Positions 24,866 through 34,064 of a DNA stretch of 62,145 nt are shown piece after piece. Each line of letters begins with the position of its first letter. The first letter of the stretch is position 1. The notes beneath the pieces were generated by a model. That model was given only the letters and a program-made list of their open reading frames with translations. It was not told the DNA's origin and ran no database searches. The DNA lies in NCBI GenBank assembly GCA_905200545.1, contig CAJKKQ010000016.1:1-62145 (forward strand). Direction: 5' to 3'. The translations under genes and the position numbers were made by a program. The DNA is from an uncultured Oscillibacter sp. (GTDB lineage Bacteria > Bacillota > Clostridia > Oscillospirales > Oscillospiraceae).

Positions 24866-25765
24866 ATGCAAAAAAGCACAAAACTCTCCGGATGGCTGAT
24901 GGCCGTTTTCACTGTGATGGTCTGGGGCTCCACCTTCATCGCCAGCAAGAAGCTGCTGGTGTACTACACTCCCTCCCAGATCATGCTGCTGCGCTTCGTA
25001 CTGGCTTACGGCGCCCTGTGGCTCCCCCGGCACCAGCGGCTGCATCTCACATGCCGGGAAGAGCTCCGGTTCGTGCTGCTGGGCATCTTCGGCTGTTCGC
25101 TGTACTTCTACACGGAGAATACCGCCCTGTCCTATACCCTGGCTGCCAACGTCAGCATCATCGTGGCGGCGGCCCCCATCTTCACCGCCGTGGCGGCCCA
25201 TCTGGCAGGCGAGGAGCGCCTCTCCTCCGGGACGCTGCTGGGCTTTCTCACCGCCTTCACCGGCGTGATTTTGGTGGTGTGCAACGGTACCTTCGTGCTG
25301 CGGCTGGATCCCCGGGGCGACTTCCTGGCCCTGGCGGCAGCAGGGTGCTGGGCAGTGTACTCGGTACTGCTCAAGCGCTGTGCCTCCTCTTATGACCCCA
25401 TTTTGGTGACACGGCGGACTCTGTTCTGGGGAGCCATTACGGCAGTGCCTTTTGTGGCTGCGGAAGGCGCCCCCTTCTCCCTGGAACCCCTGGCCTCCCT
25501 GCCCCTGGCCGGGTGCCTGGTGTTTCTGGGCCTCATGGGCAGCGCGTTGTGCTACGTCCTCTGGAACCACGCCATCCGGATTTTGGGGGTGGTGGCAGCC
25601 AACAATTTCATCTACCTCATTCCCTTCGTCACCATCGTCACCGCCCGAATCTTCCTGGGCGAGGCCATCTCTCCCCTGGCCATTCTGGGCGCCGTGCTCA
25701 TCACCGGCGGCGTGGTGATGGCCCAGCGGACTCCCGCCGTCCGGAAACCCGCCCGGCAAACCTGA
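24866..25765 (+). CDS. EamA family (DMT) transporter
   Basis: A ten-segment drug/metabolite transporter of 299 residues with the two EamA repeats. Repeat one opens WLMAVFTVMVWGSTFIASKKLL; the second begins near residue 155 (GDFLALAAAGCWAVYSVLLKR) and ends with FLGEAISPLAILGAVLITGGV. Such proteins export amino acids or other small metabolites; the cargo is unknown. ATG 24866 is preferred over an upstream start because the leading part has no family similarity. Followed by a strong terminator. Confidence 0.88.
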   Translation: MQKSTKLSGWLMAVFTVMVWGSTFIASKKLLVYYTPSQIMLLRFVLAYGALWLPRHQRLHLTCREELRFVLLGIFGCSLYFYTENTALSYTLAANVSIIVAAAPIFTAVAAHLAGEERLSSGTLLGFLTAFTGVILVVCNGTFVLRLDPRGDFLALAAAGCWAVYSVLLKRCASSYDPILVTRRTLFWGAITAVPFVAAEGAPFSLEPLASLPLAGCLVFLGLMGSALCYVLWNHAIRILGVVAANNFIYLIPFVTIVTARIFLGEAISPLAILGAVLITGGVVMAQRTPAVRKPARQT

Positions 25766-25770
25766 CCCAA

Positions 25771-25803
25771 AATCCCCAAAGCCCCTCCGCTTTGGGGATT
25801 TTT
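25771..25803 (+). terminator. Terminator after the EamA gene
   Basis: A 12-bp perfect stem (25771-25782 with 25789-25800) followed by a short T-run. Confidence 0.9.
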
Positions 25804-25826
25804 CCCGCCTCAGGGCTCACATTTTC

Positions 25827-25855
25827 TTGACATTCGCCGCCGCAGCGGCCATAAT
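25827..25855 (+). promoter_or_regulatory. Sigma-A promoter of gltX
   Basis: Perfect TTGACA (25827-25832), 17-nt spacer, CATAAT (25850-25855), 45 nt before the gltX start. Confidence 0.75.
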
Positions 25856-25899
25856 GCTAGATGTGTAATTGTGTAAATTTCCAATGGAGGTACCATTTT

Positions 25900-27390
25900 A
25901 TGGAAATCGATCAGGCTTTCTTTGACGAGATGGAGGCCCGCATCCCCAAGGGCGGCGTCCGCACCCGGTTCGCCCCCTCCCCCACCGGCTACATGCACGT
26001 GGGCAACCTGCGCACCGCCCTGTATACCTGGCTCATCGCCCGGCACAATCACGGCACGTTCATCCTGCGCATTGAGGATACCGACCAGGGCCGTCTGGTG
26101 GAAGGCGCCACCGATGTCATCTACCGCACCATGGCCGAGTGCGGCCTGGATCACGACGAAGGCCCCGACGTGGGCGGCCCTGTGGGCCCCTACATCCAGT
26201 CGGAGCGGCGGGGCCTGTACGGCAAATACGCCCATCTGCTGGTAGCCAAGGGCGCGGCCTATTACTGCTTCTGCGAGAAGACTGAGTCCGAGGAGGACTC
26301 CGGCGAGTTTGACCGGGGAGACGACCCCTGCCGCAATCTCAGCCCGGAGGAGATCCAGGCCAATCTGGACGCCGGCAAGCCCTATGTCATCCGCCAGCGG
26401 ATCCCCCACGAGGGCACCACCACCTTCCACGATGTCTCCTTCGGCGACATCACCGTGGAGAACAAGACCTTGGATGACCAGGTGCTCTTAACGCGGGACG
26501 GCCTGCCTACCTATAACTTCGCCAATGTGGTGGACGACCACCTCATGGGCATCACCCATGTGGTCCGGGGCAGCGAATACCTCTCCTCTGCCCCCAAGTA
26601 TAACCTCCTGTATGAGGCCTTCGGCTGGGACATCCCCACCTATGTCCACTGCTCCCCCGTCATGCGGGATCAGCACAACAAGATGTCCAAGCGCCACGGA
26701 GATCCCTCCTACGAGGATCTGCGGGATCAGGGCTATCTGACGGCGGCCATTTTGAACTACGTGGCCCTGCTGGGCTGGGCGCCCAAGGGCGAGCTGGGCG
26801 AGCAGGAGATCTTCTCCCTGCCGGAGCTGGTGGATGCCTTTGACATCGCCGGCATCTCCAAGTCCCCGGCTATCTTCGACATTGACAAGCTCACCTATTT
26901 CAACGCCACCTACCTGAGAGCTATGGCGCCGGAGGACTTTGCCAAGGCGGCGGAGCCCTATATCCGCCAGGGAGTGAAGAACCCCGCCATCGACACCGCT
27001 GCCGTGGCGGCGCTGCTGCAGGCCCGGTGCGAAAAGCTCACGGAGATCCCCGAGAAGGTGGACTTCTTCGACGCGCTGCCGGACTACGACGTAGCCCTCT
27101 TCACCAACAAGAAGTCCAAGACCGACAGTGAAGTCTCCGCCCGGATGCTCCAAGCGGCCATCCCCGCCCTGGAGGCTCTGCCCCAGTGGACCCAGGATTC
27201 CGTCCATGACTGCCTCATCTCCCTGGCAGAGAGCCTGGGTGTCAAGAACGCCACCCTCATGTGGCCGGTGCGCATCGCCGCCGCCGGCAAGCAGGTGACC
27301 CCCGGCGGCGCCGTGGAGATCTGCCACATTCTGGGCAAAGAGGAGACGCTGCGCCGTCTGCGCCTGGGCCTTTCCAAGCTGCAGGCATAA
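25900..27390 (+). CDS. gltX: Glutamyl-tRNA synthetase
   Basis: Class I synthetase for glutamate, 496 residues. RFAPSPTGYMHVGNLRTALY at about 23-42 is the GluRS signature, with HVGN standing for HIGH, and NKMSKRHGDPS near 260 is the KMSKS loop. The C-terminal anticodon-binding domain is complete. ATG 25900 follows GGAGG by 9 nt. Its own promoter lies upstream; no terminator separates it from asnA, so they may share a message. Confidence 0.96.
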   Translation: MEIDQAFFDEMEARIPKGGVRTRFAPSPTGYMHVGNLRTALYTWLIARHNHGTFILRIEDTDQGRLVEGATDVIYRTMAECGLDHDEGPDVGGPVGPYIQSERRGLYGKYAHLLVAKGAAYYCFCEKTESEEDSGEFDRGDDPCRNLSPEEIQANLDAGKPYVIRQRIPHEGTTTFHDVSFGDITVENKTLDDQVLLTRDGLPTYNFANVVDDHLMGITHVVRGSEYLSSAPKYNLLYEAFGWDIPTYVHCSPVMRDQHNKMSKRHGDPSYEDLRDQGYLTAAILNYVALLGWAPKGELGEQEIFSLPELVDAFDIAGISKSPAIFDIDKLTYFNATYLRAMAPEDFAKAAEPYIRQGVKNPAIDTAAVAALLQARCEKLTEIPEKVDFFDALPDYDVALFTNKKSKTDSEVSARMLQAAIPALEALPQWTQDSVHDCLISLAESLGVKNATLMWPVRIAAAGKQVTPGGAVEICHILGKEETLRRLRLGLSKLQA

Positions 27391-27468
27391 GCGTAGAAGC
27401 CCCCCTCCATCCACCGCCGCAGTCTTCCATTCCGTTGTAACATTCTATAAAAAGGACTGATATACTCC

Positions 27469-28479
27469 ATGAGCAAGCTCATCATCCCCGAAGGCTACAA
27501 GATGCCTCTTACCAACAACCAGCTCCAGCGTGCCATCGAACTGATCCACACGGAGTTCCAGCACAGCCTCACCATCCGGCTGAACCTGCACCGGGTCTCC
27601 GCCCCCCTGTTTGTGGACGGAAACACCGGCCTCAACGACGACCTCAACGGCGTGGAGCGCCCGGTCTCCTTTGACATCCCCGACGTGGGGACCGACGGCC
27701 AGGTGGTGCATTCTCTGGCCAAGTGGAAGCGCCTGGCCCTCAAGCGCTATGAGTTCCCCGCCGGCAGCGGCCTCTACACGGATATGAACGCCATCCGCCG
27801 GGATGAAGTGGTGGACAACCTCCACTCCATCTACGTGGATCAGTGGGACTGGGAAAAGCATATTGAGGAGTCCGACCGGAACGTGGAGTATCTCAAGGAC
27901 ACCGTCCGGGACATCGTGGGCGCCCTGTGCGACACTGCCACCGCCCTGCGCAACGCCTTCCCGGTTCTGACCTTCAAGCCCGAGCGGAAAGTGTTCTTCA
28001 TCACCACGCAGGAACTGGAGGATATGTACCCGGATCTGACTCCCAACGAGCGGGAGACGGAGATCTGCCGCCAGCACCACACGGTGTTCCTGATGCAGAT
28101 CGGCAAGCCCCTCAAGGGCTCCGGCAAGCCCCACGACGGCCGCGCTCCCGACTATGACGACTGGGATCTCAACGGCGATATCCTCATGTGGAACCCGGTG
28201 CTCCAGAGCCGCTTTGAAGTTTCCTCCATGGGCATCCGCGTCAATGCGGAGTCTCTGGACCGCCAGCTCACTGCCGCCGGCTGCGACCACCGCCGCAAGT
28301 TCCCCTTCCACCAGATGCTGCTGAACAACCAGCTGCCCCAGTCCATCGGCGGCGGCATCGGCCAGTCCCGGGTGTGCATGCTGCTCATCGGCACCTGCCA
28401 TATCGGCGAGGTTCAGGCCAGCCTCTGGGATAAGGAAACCATGGAAGCCTGTGAAAAGGCTGGTATCACGCTTCTGTAA
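27469..28479 (+). CDS. asnA: Aspartate-ammonia ligase
   Basis: Ammonia-dependent asparagine synthetase, a class II synthetase-like fold, 336 residues. Family blocks: FQHSLTIRLNLHRVSAPLFV near 25-45, GNTGLNDDLNGVERPVSFDIP, ALKRYEFPAGSGLYTDMNAI, YVDQWDWEK, and QSIGGGIGQSRVCMLLIG near the end. The ribosome site AAGGA is spaced a little long. Followed by a terminator. Confidence 0.97.
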   Translation: MSKLIIPEGYKMPLTNNQLQRAIELIHTEFQHSLTIRLNLHRVSAPLFVDGNTGLNDDLNGVERPVSFDIPDVGTDGQVVHSLAKWKRLALKRYEFPAGSGLYTDMNAIRRDEVVDNLHSIYVDQWDWEKHIEESDRNVEYLKDTVRDIVGALCDTATALRNAFPVLTFKPERKVFFITTQELEDMYPDLTPNERETEICRQHHTVFLMQIGKPLKGSGKPHDGRAPDYDDWDLNGDILMWNPVLQSRFEVSSMGIRVNAESLDRQLTAAGCDHRRKFPFHQMLLNNQLPQSIGGGIGQSRVCMLLIGTCHIGEVQASLWDKETMEACEKAGITLL

Positions 28480-28513
28480 AGCTATATTACTTTCATTCTG
28501 TTTTGGGCTGTCG

Positions 28514-28556
28514 CATCCTGGAACTGCCGTGTCCGGCGGTTCCAGGATGTCTTTTT
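28514..28556 (+). terminator. Terminator after asnA
   Basis: A 16-bp stem (28514-28529 with 28534-28549, one G-T pair, loop TGTC) followed by TCTTTTTTA. Confidence 0.93.
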
Positions 28557-28620
28557 TATACTCCGTCCCGCATCGTAAACCGCGCGTTTTTTCGGTTTGC
28601 GGTTGCGTGTATTAGGAGAA

Positions 28621-28660
28621 TTTTTTGAAAAAGTTGTCACTTTTTGAAAAAATTGTAATC
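28621..28660. repeat. Direct repeat upstream of the capA-like gene
   Basis: Two near-identical tracts, each TTTTTGAAAAA followed by (a)TTGT or gTTGT, stand in tandem 20 nt apart just upstream of the capA promoter. They could be AT-rich promoter context or a repeated operator. Confidence 0.5.
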
Positions 28661-28669
28661 TTTCTGTTG

Positions 28670-28697
28670 TTGACCCGCTGAACCCAGCGCTTACAAT
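28670..28697 (+). promoter_or_regulatory. Likely sigma-A promoter of the capA-like gene
   Basis: TTGACC (28670-28675), 16-nt spacer, TACAAT (28692-28697); a TATAAT a few bases further on could be an alternative -10. Confidence 0.6.
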
Positions 28698-28734
28698 AGG
28701 AGTATAATAGCCCATTTGGCGGGAGGTGAAGGAG

Positions 28735-30000
28735 ATGCGCTTATACAGCGGCGGAGGCAAGCGGCTCTCCGGCGGCGGAGGAACTGCCCGGGGCGGCAAA
28801 CGGCTGCGCCCGGCCAAGCGCTCCCGGCGGTTCCTGACGGGCACCGTGGCGGCGGCAGTGACGGTTCTTGCGATAGCGGGCGCCATACGGGCCGGCGGTT
28901 TTTTTCACGCGGCCGCGCCGGCAGCCCCAGGACCGGACAGCACTTCGGATGATGCATCCGTAGAAATCATTCCCCTCACCCAGGCCCAGCCGGTCCAGGA
29001 GGAATCTGACGCGCTGCCGGATAACCGATTTCTCCTGAGCTTTGCCGGAGACTGCACCCTGGGCGTAGAGCATACCGCCTGGGGCAAAAGCGGCAGCTTT
29101 CCGGATGTGGTGGGAGAGGACTACGCCTATCCCCTCTCCGGGGTAAAGGAGCTGTTCAGCCGGGATGATTTCACCTTTGTGAATCTGGAGTGTGCCCTGA
29201 CTTCCTATACGGTTCCGGCGGAAAAGGAATACCGGTTCCGGGGTCTGCCCGCCTACGGCCAAATTCTGACGGAGGGCAGCGTGGAGGCCGTCACTCTGGC
29301 CAATAACCACAGTCTGGACTACGGAAAAACCGGCCTGACGGAGACGCGGCAGGTTTTGGAAAACCTGGGAATCTCCGCAGGCGGAGACGGTGAGACTTTT
29401 TTGTATACCACGTCCCGGGGATTGAAAATCGGCGTCTACACAGCCTACCATTTCGGCCGTCCGGAAATCAAAAAAGCCATTGAAAGCCTCCAGGCCCAGG
29501 GGGCTGAGGTCATCGTGGCCGCCTTCCACGCGGGAGTGGAGGGCTCCTATACCCCCAGCGCCCGCCAGCGGGAGCTCTTCCGGTACGCGGCGGAGTGCGG
29601 CGCCCACATCGTTTACAACAGCCATCCCCATGTGCTTCAGCCCATGGAGCAGTGGGGCGAGAGCGTAATTTTGTACAGCATGGGGAACTTCTGCTTCGGG
29701 GGAAACCGCAACCCCTCGGACAAGGACACCGCCATCATCCAGGTGGAGGTGGAACGCCAGGATGACGGAACCATCCGCGTCTGCGGAACCACGGTGCACC
29801 CCTGCTCTGTCTCCAGCCGCTCCGACCGCAACGACTACCGCCCCACCCTCTATTCCCCCGACAGCGACGGCGCCCTGCGGGTAGAGCGCAAGCTGGCAGG
29901 CACCTACCAGCCGCCCCAAAAGGCGGAAGTCCCCCAGGCCCCAGCCGTCCAGGAGATCCGCTTTGACGGGGAAACCACCGCCGCCGTATCTGCCGGATAA
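28735..30000 (+). CDS. CapA family protein (poly-gamma-glutamate-type capsule protein)
   Basis: 421 residues with a basic, glycine-rich start, one N-terminal membrane segment (TGTVAAAVTVLAIAGAI, about 34-50), a short linker and an extracellular CapA metallophosphatase-like domain. Signature blocks are FAGDCTLGVE, FVNLECALTS, RGLPAYGQILTEGSVEAVTLANNHSLDYG (split here only as a description), FHAGVEGSYTP and NSHPHVLQPME. In Bacillus CapA helps transfer capsule polymer; stand-alone homologues such as this are common in Clostridia and their substrate is unknown. ATG 28735 is used with GGAGG 8 nt upstream. Confidence 0.88.
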   Translation: MRLYSGGGKRLSGGGGTARGGKRLRPAKRSRRFLTGTVAAAVTVLAIAGAIRAGGFFHAAAPAAPGPDSTSDDASVEIIPLTQAQPVQEESDALPDNRFLLSFAGDCTLGVEHTAWGKSGSFPDVVGEDYAYPLSGVKELFSRDDFTFVNLECALTSYTVPAEKEYRFRGLPAYGQILTEGSVEAVTLANNHSLDYGKTGLTETRQVLENLGISAGGDGETFLYTTSRGLKIGVYTAYHFGRPEIKKAIESLQAQGAEVIVAAFHAGVEGSYTPSARQRELFRYAAECGAHIVYNSHPHVLQPMEQWGESVILYSMGNFCFGGNRNPSDKDTAIIQVEVERQDDGTIRVCGTTVHPCSVSSRSDRNDYRPTLYSPDSDGALRVERKLAGTYQPPQKAEVPQAPAVQEIRFDGETTAAVSAG

Positions 30001-30030
30001 ACCAACATCCATACCAAAGAGGCCACCCAC

Positions 30031-30909
30031 ATGCTGTATCTGGAGTCTTTTACCCTCCCCTCCGAAGGGGAGGAATCCAACTTTCTGCTCCGCGCTCCCA
30101 AGTGCCGCCGTACCTGCTACACCAGCCGCTATCCCTTTGGGATCTTCCCCCAAAAGCAGCTGACGGAGGTCACCTTCTCCCCCATCACCATTTTCCACGG
30201 AGGGAACGGCAGCGGGAAAACCACCCTGCTCAATCTCATCGGCGAAACCCTCCAGCTCCAGCGGGGGGCCGTGTTCAACCGCAGCGGCTTCTGGGATGAC
30301 TATCTGCGCTTGTGCTCCTTTGAGTCTGCTCCCTCCTTCCACCGGGAGATCCGGAACAACAGCCGGGTCATCACCAGCGACGACGTCTTCGACTATCTGC
30401 TGGACCTGCGCTGCCTCAATGAGAACATTGACTCCCGGCGCACAGAGCTGCTCTCCGAATACACGGACAAGCGCTACGCCAAGATGCAGCTGCGCTCCCT
30501 GTCAGATCTGGACGAGCTGCGCAAGGTAGTGGATGCCCAGCGCAAGACTGGCTCCCGCTACGTCCGGGATCAGGTGATGAACGATATCCCGGAACAGTCC
30601 AACGGCGAGAGCGCCTTTTTATACTTCACCCGGGAGATCACACAGGATGGCCTGTATCTGCTGGATGAGCCGGAAAACAGCCTCTCGGCAAAACTGCAGC
30701 TGGAATTGGCGCAGTTTCTGGAGGACGCCGTGCGCTTCTACCGCTGCCAGCTGGTCATCGCTACCCACTCTCCCTTCCTGCTGGCTCTGAAAGACGCAGT
30801 GGTTTACGATATGGACAGCTGCCCCGTTTCCCCCTGTCCCTGGACGGAGCTGGAAAACGTCCGAATGTACCATGATTTTTTTGAATCCCACAGGAGAGAG
30901 TTTGACTGA
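30031..30909 (+). CDS. AAA family ATPase (AAA_21/ABC-type)
   Basis: A 292-residue ATPase. Walker A is GGNGSGKTT near residue 57, a signature-like SNGESAFLYF near 189, Walker B is GLYLLDEPENSLS near 207, and the H-loop is VIATHSPFLLAL near 244. The layout resembles RecF/SMC-type single-domain ATPases without a nuclease. It is 30 nt after the capA-like gene with an AGAGG site, so may be cotranscribed, though no functional link is known. Possible roles include repair or a defence-type ATPase; none can be chosen from sequence. Confidence 0.85.
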   Translation: MLYLESFTLPSEGEESNFLLRAPKCRRTCYTSRYPFGIFPQKQLTEVTFSPITIFHGGNGSGKTTLLNLIGETLQLQRGAVFNRSGFWDDYLRLCSFESAPSFHREIRNNSRVITSDDVFDYLLDLRCLNENIDSRRTELLSEYTDKRYAKMQLRSLSDLDELRKVVDAQRKTGSRYVRDQVMNDIPEQSNGESAFLYFTREITQDGLYLLDEPENSLSAKLQLELAQFLEDAVRFYRCQLVIATHSPFLLALKDAVVYDMDSCPVSPCPWTELENVRMYHDFFESHRREFD

Positions 30910-30932
30910 TGGTTTCCCTGCCGGGGAAACGC

Positions 30933-30977
30933 GAAAAAGAATCAGGCGGATGCGGCCGGGCCGCATCCGCCTGATTC
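30933..30977 (-). terminator. Bidirectional terminator between the ATPase and porCDAB
   Basis: An 18-bp perfect stem (30939-30956 with 30960-30977). The minus strand ends TCTTTTTCG, so it is the terminator of the por operon; the plus strand closes the ATPase gene. Confidence 0.92.
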
Positions 30978-31038
30978 CTTCTGCCTATATGGAAACGCAT
31001 CCGGTGCCGTGGGGAGGATCAGCTCCTCCCCCGGGGGC

Positions 31039-31971
31039 TCACAGCTCGCAGAGCTTCAGGAGCTCCTCCCAGTTGCGGTCCACTTCCTTCTGGACTTCCT
31101 CGATCATCCACTCGTTGCCGGGCTTGAACATGTGGGCAAACCGACCCTGCATCTTCAGATATTCCTCCACCGGCAGCTTGTTCTTGGGCTTGTAGCTGAG
31201 GATGTACTTGCCGTCGACCACCTCATACAGCGGCCACACGCAGGTCTCCACAGCCGCCTTGGTGACCTCCATCAGCTTCTCGCTGGGATACCGCCAGCCC
31301 CGGGGGCAGGGCGCCATCACGTTCAGGAAAGCCGGGCCCGGGGTGTAGATGGCCTTGTGGGCTTTCTCCGTGATGTCCTTGAAGTTTCCGATGAAGGTGG
31401 TCTGGGCCACGTAGGGCACTCCGTGAGCCACCATGATCTTGGTGAGGTTCTTCTTCTGCTGCAGCTTTCCGGGGATCACGCTGCCCGCAGGCGTGGTGGT
31501 GGTATCGGCAAAATGAGGCGTGGAGGAGGAGCGCTGGATGCCGGTGTTCATGTAAGCCTCGTTGTCGTAGCAGACATACACCATGTCGTGGCCCCGCTCC
31601 ATGGCACCGGACAGGCTCTGGAAACCGATATCATAGGTGCCGCCGTCACCGCCGAAGGCAATGAATTTCCAGGTCTCGTCGATCTTGCCCCGCTTCTTCA
31701 TGGCACGGTAGGCCGTCTCCACACCGGAGATGGTGGCGCCCGCGTTTTCGAAGGCGTTGTGGATGAAGCTGTCCTTCCAGGCCGTATAGGGATACATGAA
31801 GGTGGAGACCTCCAGGCAGCTGGTAGCGGAGCACACAACCGCGTGATCCTCAGGATTCAGGGCCCGCAGCACCGTCCGCACCGCGATGGGAGAGCCGCAG
31901 CCGGCACACATCCGGTGACCGCCGGAAAGGCGGTCCTCCTTCATGACATTCTCTTTCAGATTGTAGCTCAT
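31039..31971 (-). CDS. porB: Pyruvate (2-oxoacid):ferredoxin oxidoreductase, beta subunit
   Basis: 310 residues; the thiamine diphosphate subunit of a four-subunit 2-oxoacid:ferredoxin oxidoreductase. MCAGCGSPIAVRTVLRA near residue 21 is the first cluster-contact block, SATSCLEV the next, and the ThDP site is FGGDGGTYDIGFQSLSG near 104, with YDNEAYMNTGIQRSSS after it. Further cysteines (APCPRGW; ETCVWPLY) belong to the cluster set. AAGGAGG precedes the ATG. Last gene of porCDAB. Pyruvate is the most likely substrate by the PorA sequence, but branched-chain 2-oxoacids cannot be excluded. Confidence 0.93.
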   Translation of the reverse strand: MSYNLKENVMKEDRLSGGHRMCAGCGSPIAVRTVLRALNPEDHAVVCSATSCLEVSTFMYPYTAWKDSFIHNAFENAGATISGVETAYRAMKKRGKIDETWKFIAFGGDGGTYDIGFQSLSGAMERGHDMVYVCYDNEAYMNTGIQRSSSTPHFADTTTTPAGSVIPGKLQQKKNLTKIMVAHGVPYVAQTTFIGNFKDITEKAHKAIYTPGPAFLNVMAPCPRGWRYPSEKLMEVTKAAVETCVWPLYEVVDGKYILSYKPKNKLPVEEYLKMQGRFAHMFKPGNEWMIEEVQKEVDRNWEELLKLCEL

Positions 31972-31986
31972 GACTTCTCTCCCTCC

Positions 31987-33165
31987 TTATTCCCGGACGT
32001 CCAGGTACCGGTAGGTCTCACCGGTCTCGCCGGTGGCGGCCACCTTCTCCAGCTCCGCGAAGACATGCTGGATGCTCTCCACCCGCACGTCACGGCCGCC
32101 CAGGCCGTAGATGTAATTGATGCCCTTGGGAGCGCTGACGCCTGCGGCGTATAGCGCAGCGCACACCTCGGCGTAAATGGGGCCGCAGTGGGCGTTGAAG
32201 CTGTCGTCCTTGTCCATGGCGGCAAAGGCCTTCACATTCTTGAGGGCCTCGGCGATCTCCTCCGCCGGGAAGGGACGGAAGGCGCGGATCTTGATGAGGC
32301 CTACCTTCTTGCCCTGGGCACGCAGCTGCTTAATCGCTTCCTTGGCGGTGCCGGCGGAGGAGCCGATGATGATGATGGCCTCCTCGGCGTCGTCCATCTG
32401 ATACTTTTCGATGAGGCCGTAGGGCCGTCCGGTCATCTCGCCGAACTCGGCGCCCACTTTGCGGATGACGTCCTTGGCATCCATCATGGCCTGGGCCTGC
32501 TGGCGCTTGGCCTCCATATAGTACACGGGGGTGGCGTAGGCGCCCACGGCCATGGGCTCGTCCTTGTTGAGGAGGTAATGCTGGGGATGGTACTCGCCCA
32601 CGAACTTCTTGACCTTGTCGTCCTCCACCAGCTCGATGTTCTCGATGGCGTGGGAGGTGATGAAGCCGTCCTGGCAGACCATGATGGGCAGGCCCACCGC
32701 CTCGCCGATGCGCATGGCCTGGAGATAGTTGTCATAGGCCTCCTGGTTGGTCTCGGCAAAGAGCATCAGCCAGCCGGTATCCCGCACGCCCATGGCGTCG
32801 GAGTGGTCGTTGTTGATGTTGATGGGGCCGGACAGAGCACGGCAGGAGACCGCCAGGGTGATGGGCAGGCGGTCGGAAGCGGCCACATACAGCATCTCCG
32901 TCATGTAGCACAGGCCGCAGGAGGAAGTGGCACTGATGGCCCGGCAGCCCGCAGCCTCGGCACCGATGCAGGTGGACATGGCGGAGTGCTCGCTCTCCAC
33001 GGCAATGAACTCCGTGTCCACTTCCCCGTTATCCACGTAGGTGGAGAAATACTGGGGGATCTCCGTGGACGGCGTGATGGGGAACGCGCCCATGACATCC
33101 GGGTTGATCTGCTTCATGGCAAAGGCAACGGCTTCGTTGCCGGAAAGTCTTTCTCTGATTCCCAT
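31987..33165 (-). CDS. porA: Pyruvate (2-oxoacid):ferredoxin oxidoreductase, alpha subunit
   Basis: 392 residues; supplies the pyrimidine-binding half of the ThDP site. Blocks: AFPITPSTEIPQYFSTYVDN at about 28-47, FIAVESEHSAMSTCIGAEAAG, RAISATSSCGLCYMTEMLYVA, PININNDHSDAMGVRDTGWL and a C-terminal INYIYGLGGRDV. GGAGG-containing sequence precedes the ATG. It sits between porD and porB, with short gaps, as in archaeal and Thermotoga four-subunit enzymes. Confidence 0.93.
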   Translation of the reverse strand: MGIRERLSGNEAVAFAMKQINPDVMGAFPITPSTEIPQYFSTYVDNGEVDTEFIAVESEHSAMSTCIGAEAAGCRAISATSSCGLCYMTEMLYVAASDRLPITLAVSCRALSGPININNDHSDAMGVRDTGWLMLFAETNQEAYDNYLQAMRIGEAVGLPIMVCQDGFITSHAIENIELVEDDKVKKFVGEYHPQHYLLNKDEPMAVGAYATPVYYMEAKRQQAQAMMDAKDVIRKVGAEFGEMTGRPYGLIEKYQMDDAEEAIIIIGSSAGTAKEAIKQLRAQGKKVGLIKIRAFRPFPAEEIAEALKNVKAFAAMDKDDSFNAHCGPIYAEVCAALYAAGVSAPKGINYIYGLGGRDVRVESIQHVFAELEKVAATGETGETYRYLDVRE

Positions 33166-33180
33166 ATGTCCTTCCCCTCC

Positions 33181-33489
33181 TTATTTCTCGTCCTTGACCA
33201 TGGTGATGGCTCCGAAGGGGCAGGCGTTGGCGCAGATGCCGCAGCCCTTGCAGAAGAAGTAGTTGAAATCCTCCCGCTTGCCTTCGGCGCTGACAGGGAT
33301 GGACATGTCCGGGCACACCGGCACGCACAGCAGGCACTGCTTGCACTTGTCCCAGTCCACCACAGGCTTCATGGTGCGCCAGTCGCCGGTCTCCACCACG
33401 GCGGAGGTCCCGCCTTCAAAAATGTTGCACCCCGGGGTGATGTCCTTCCAGGTCACGTCGGGGGTCATATCCTTTGCCAGATGGCTCAT
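33181..33489 (-). CDS. porD: Pyruvate (2-oxoacid):ferredoxin oxidoreductase, delta subunit (2[4Fe-4S] ferredoxin)
   Basis: 102 residues with two 4Fe-4S motifs: CKQCLLCVPVCP near 53-64 and CKGCGICANACP near 82-93. It carries electrons from the ThDP site to soluble ferredoxin. Its ATG overlaps the porC stop (ATGA), so porC and porD are coupled. Confidence 0.94.
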   Translation of the reverse strand: MSHLAKDMTPDVTWKDITPGCNIFEGGTSAVVETGDWRTMKPVVDWDKCKQCLLCVPVCPDMSIPVSAEGKREDFNYFFCKGCGICANACPFGAITMVKDEK

Positions 33490-34064
33490 CCTACCTGCAC
33501 CTCCTCCAGAGATCTCTTCAGCGCCCGCATGTTCCCCTCGATGACCTGAGGCTTGCTGGCGAACTTATGCTTGAAGGAGCCCTCCATATCCTTGACGAAC
33601 TCCTCTTCGCCGATCACACCGGACACCTTCACGATGGCTGCCAGCATGGGAGTGTTGGGGAAGTTCTTGCCCAGCTCCTCCTCGCTGATCTTGCCGGCGT
33701 CGATGGTGCAGACCTTGCCCTCATAGCCCTTGAGCAGAGGACGCAGCTCCGCGGGAGACTTGCCGGAGTTGATGACGATGGCGCCCTCTTTCTTCAGTCC
33801 CGCCGTCACATCCACGGCGGAGAGCAGCGTCTCGTCCACCACCACCACATAGTCGGGATAGTAGATGTTGGAGTGCACGGTGCTTCGCTCCGAGCTGATC
33901 CGGTTGTACGCCGTGATGGGCGCGCCCATCCGCTCCGGGCCGTACTCCGGGAAACCCTGGACATACTTGCCCGTGTTGAAAGCAGCGTCCGCCAGCAGCA
34001 GCGACGCTGTCTTGGCGCCCTGGCCGCCCCGGCCGTGCCACCGGATCTCTACGATATCGCTCAT
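33486..34064 (-). CDS. porC: Pyruvate (2-oxoacid):ferredoxin oxidoreductase, gamma subunit
   Basis: 192 residues; the CoA-side domain of the enzyme. It begins MSDIVEIRWHGRGGQGAKTA with the RGGQG signature near residue 12-16 and shows GFPEYGPERMGAPI, NIYYPDYVVVVDETLL and MLAAIVKVSGVI. ATG 34064 follows AAAGGAGG by a few bases; an upstream in-frame start lacks similarity. First gene of the por operon. Confidence 0.93.
   Translation of the reverse strand: MSDIVEIRWHGRGGQGAKTASLLLADAAFNTGKYVQGFPEYGPERMGAPITAYNRISSERSTVHSNIYYPDYVVVVDETLLSAVDVTAGLKKEGAIVINSGKSPAELRPLLKGYEGKVCTIDAGKISEEELGKNFPNTPMLAAIVKVSGVIGEEEFVKDMEGSFKHKFASKPQVIEGNMRALKRSLEEVQVG

Noticed and set aside
28741..30342. A 533-codon minus-strand frame over the capA-like gene
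   Set aside because: CapA motifs on the plus strand are clear; the other frame has no ribosome site or domain.
32188..33549. A 453-codon plus-strand frame over porA and porD
   Set aside because: Shadow of the por genes, with His/Gly/Leu-rich translation and no motif.
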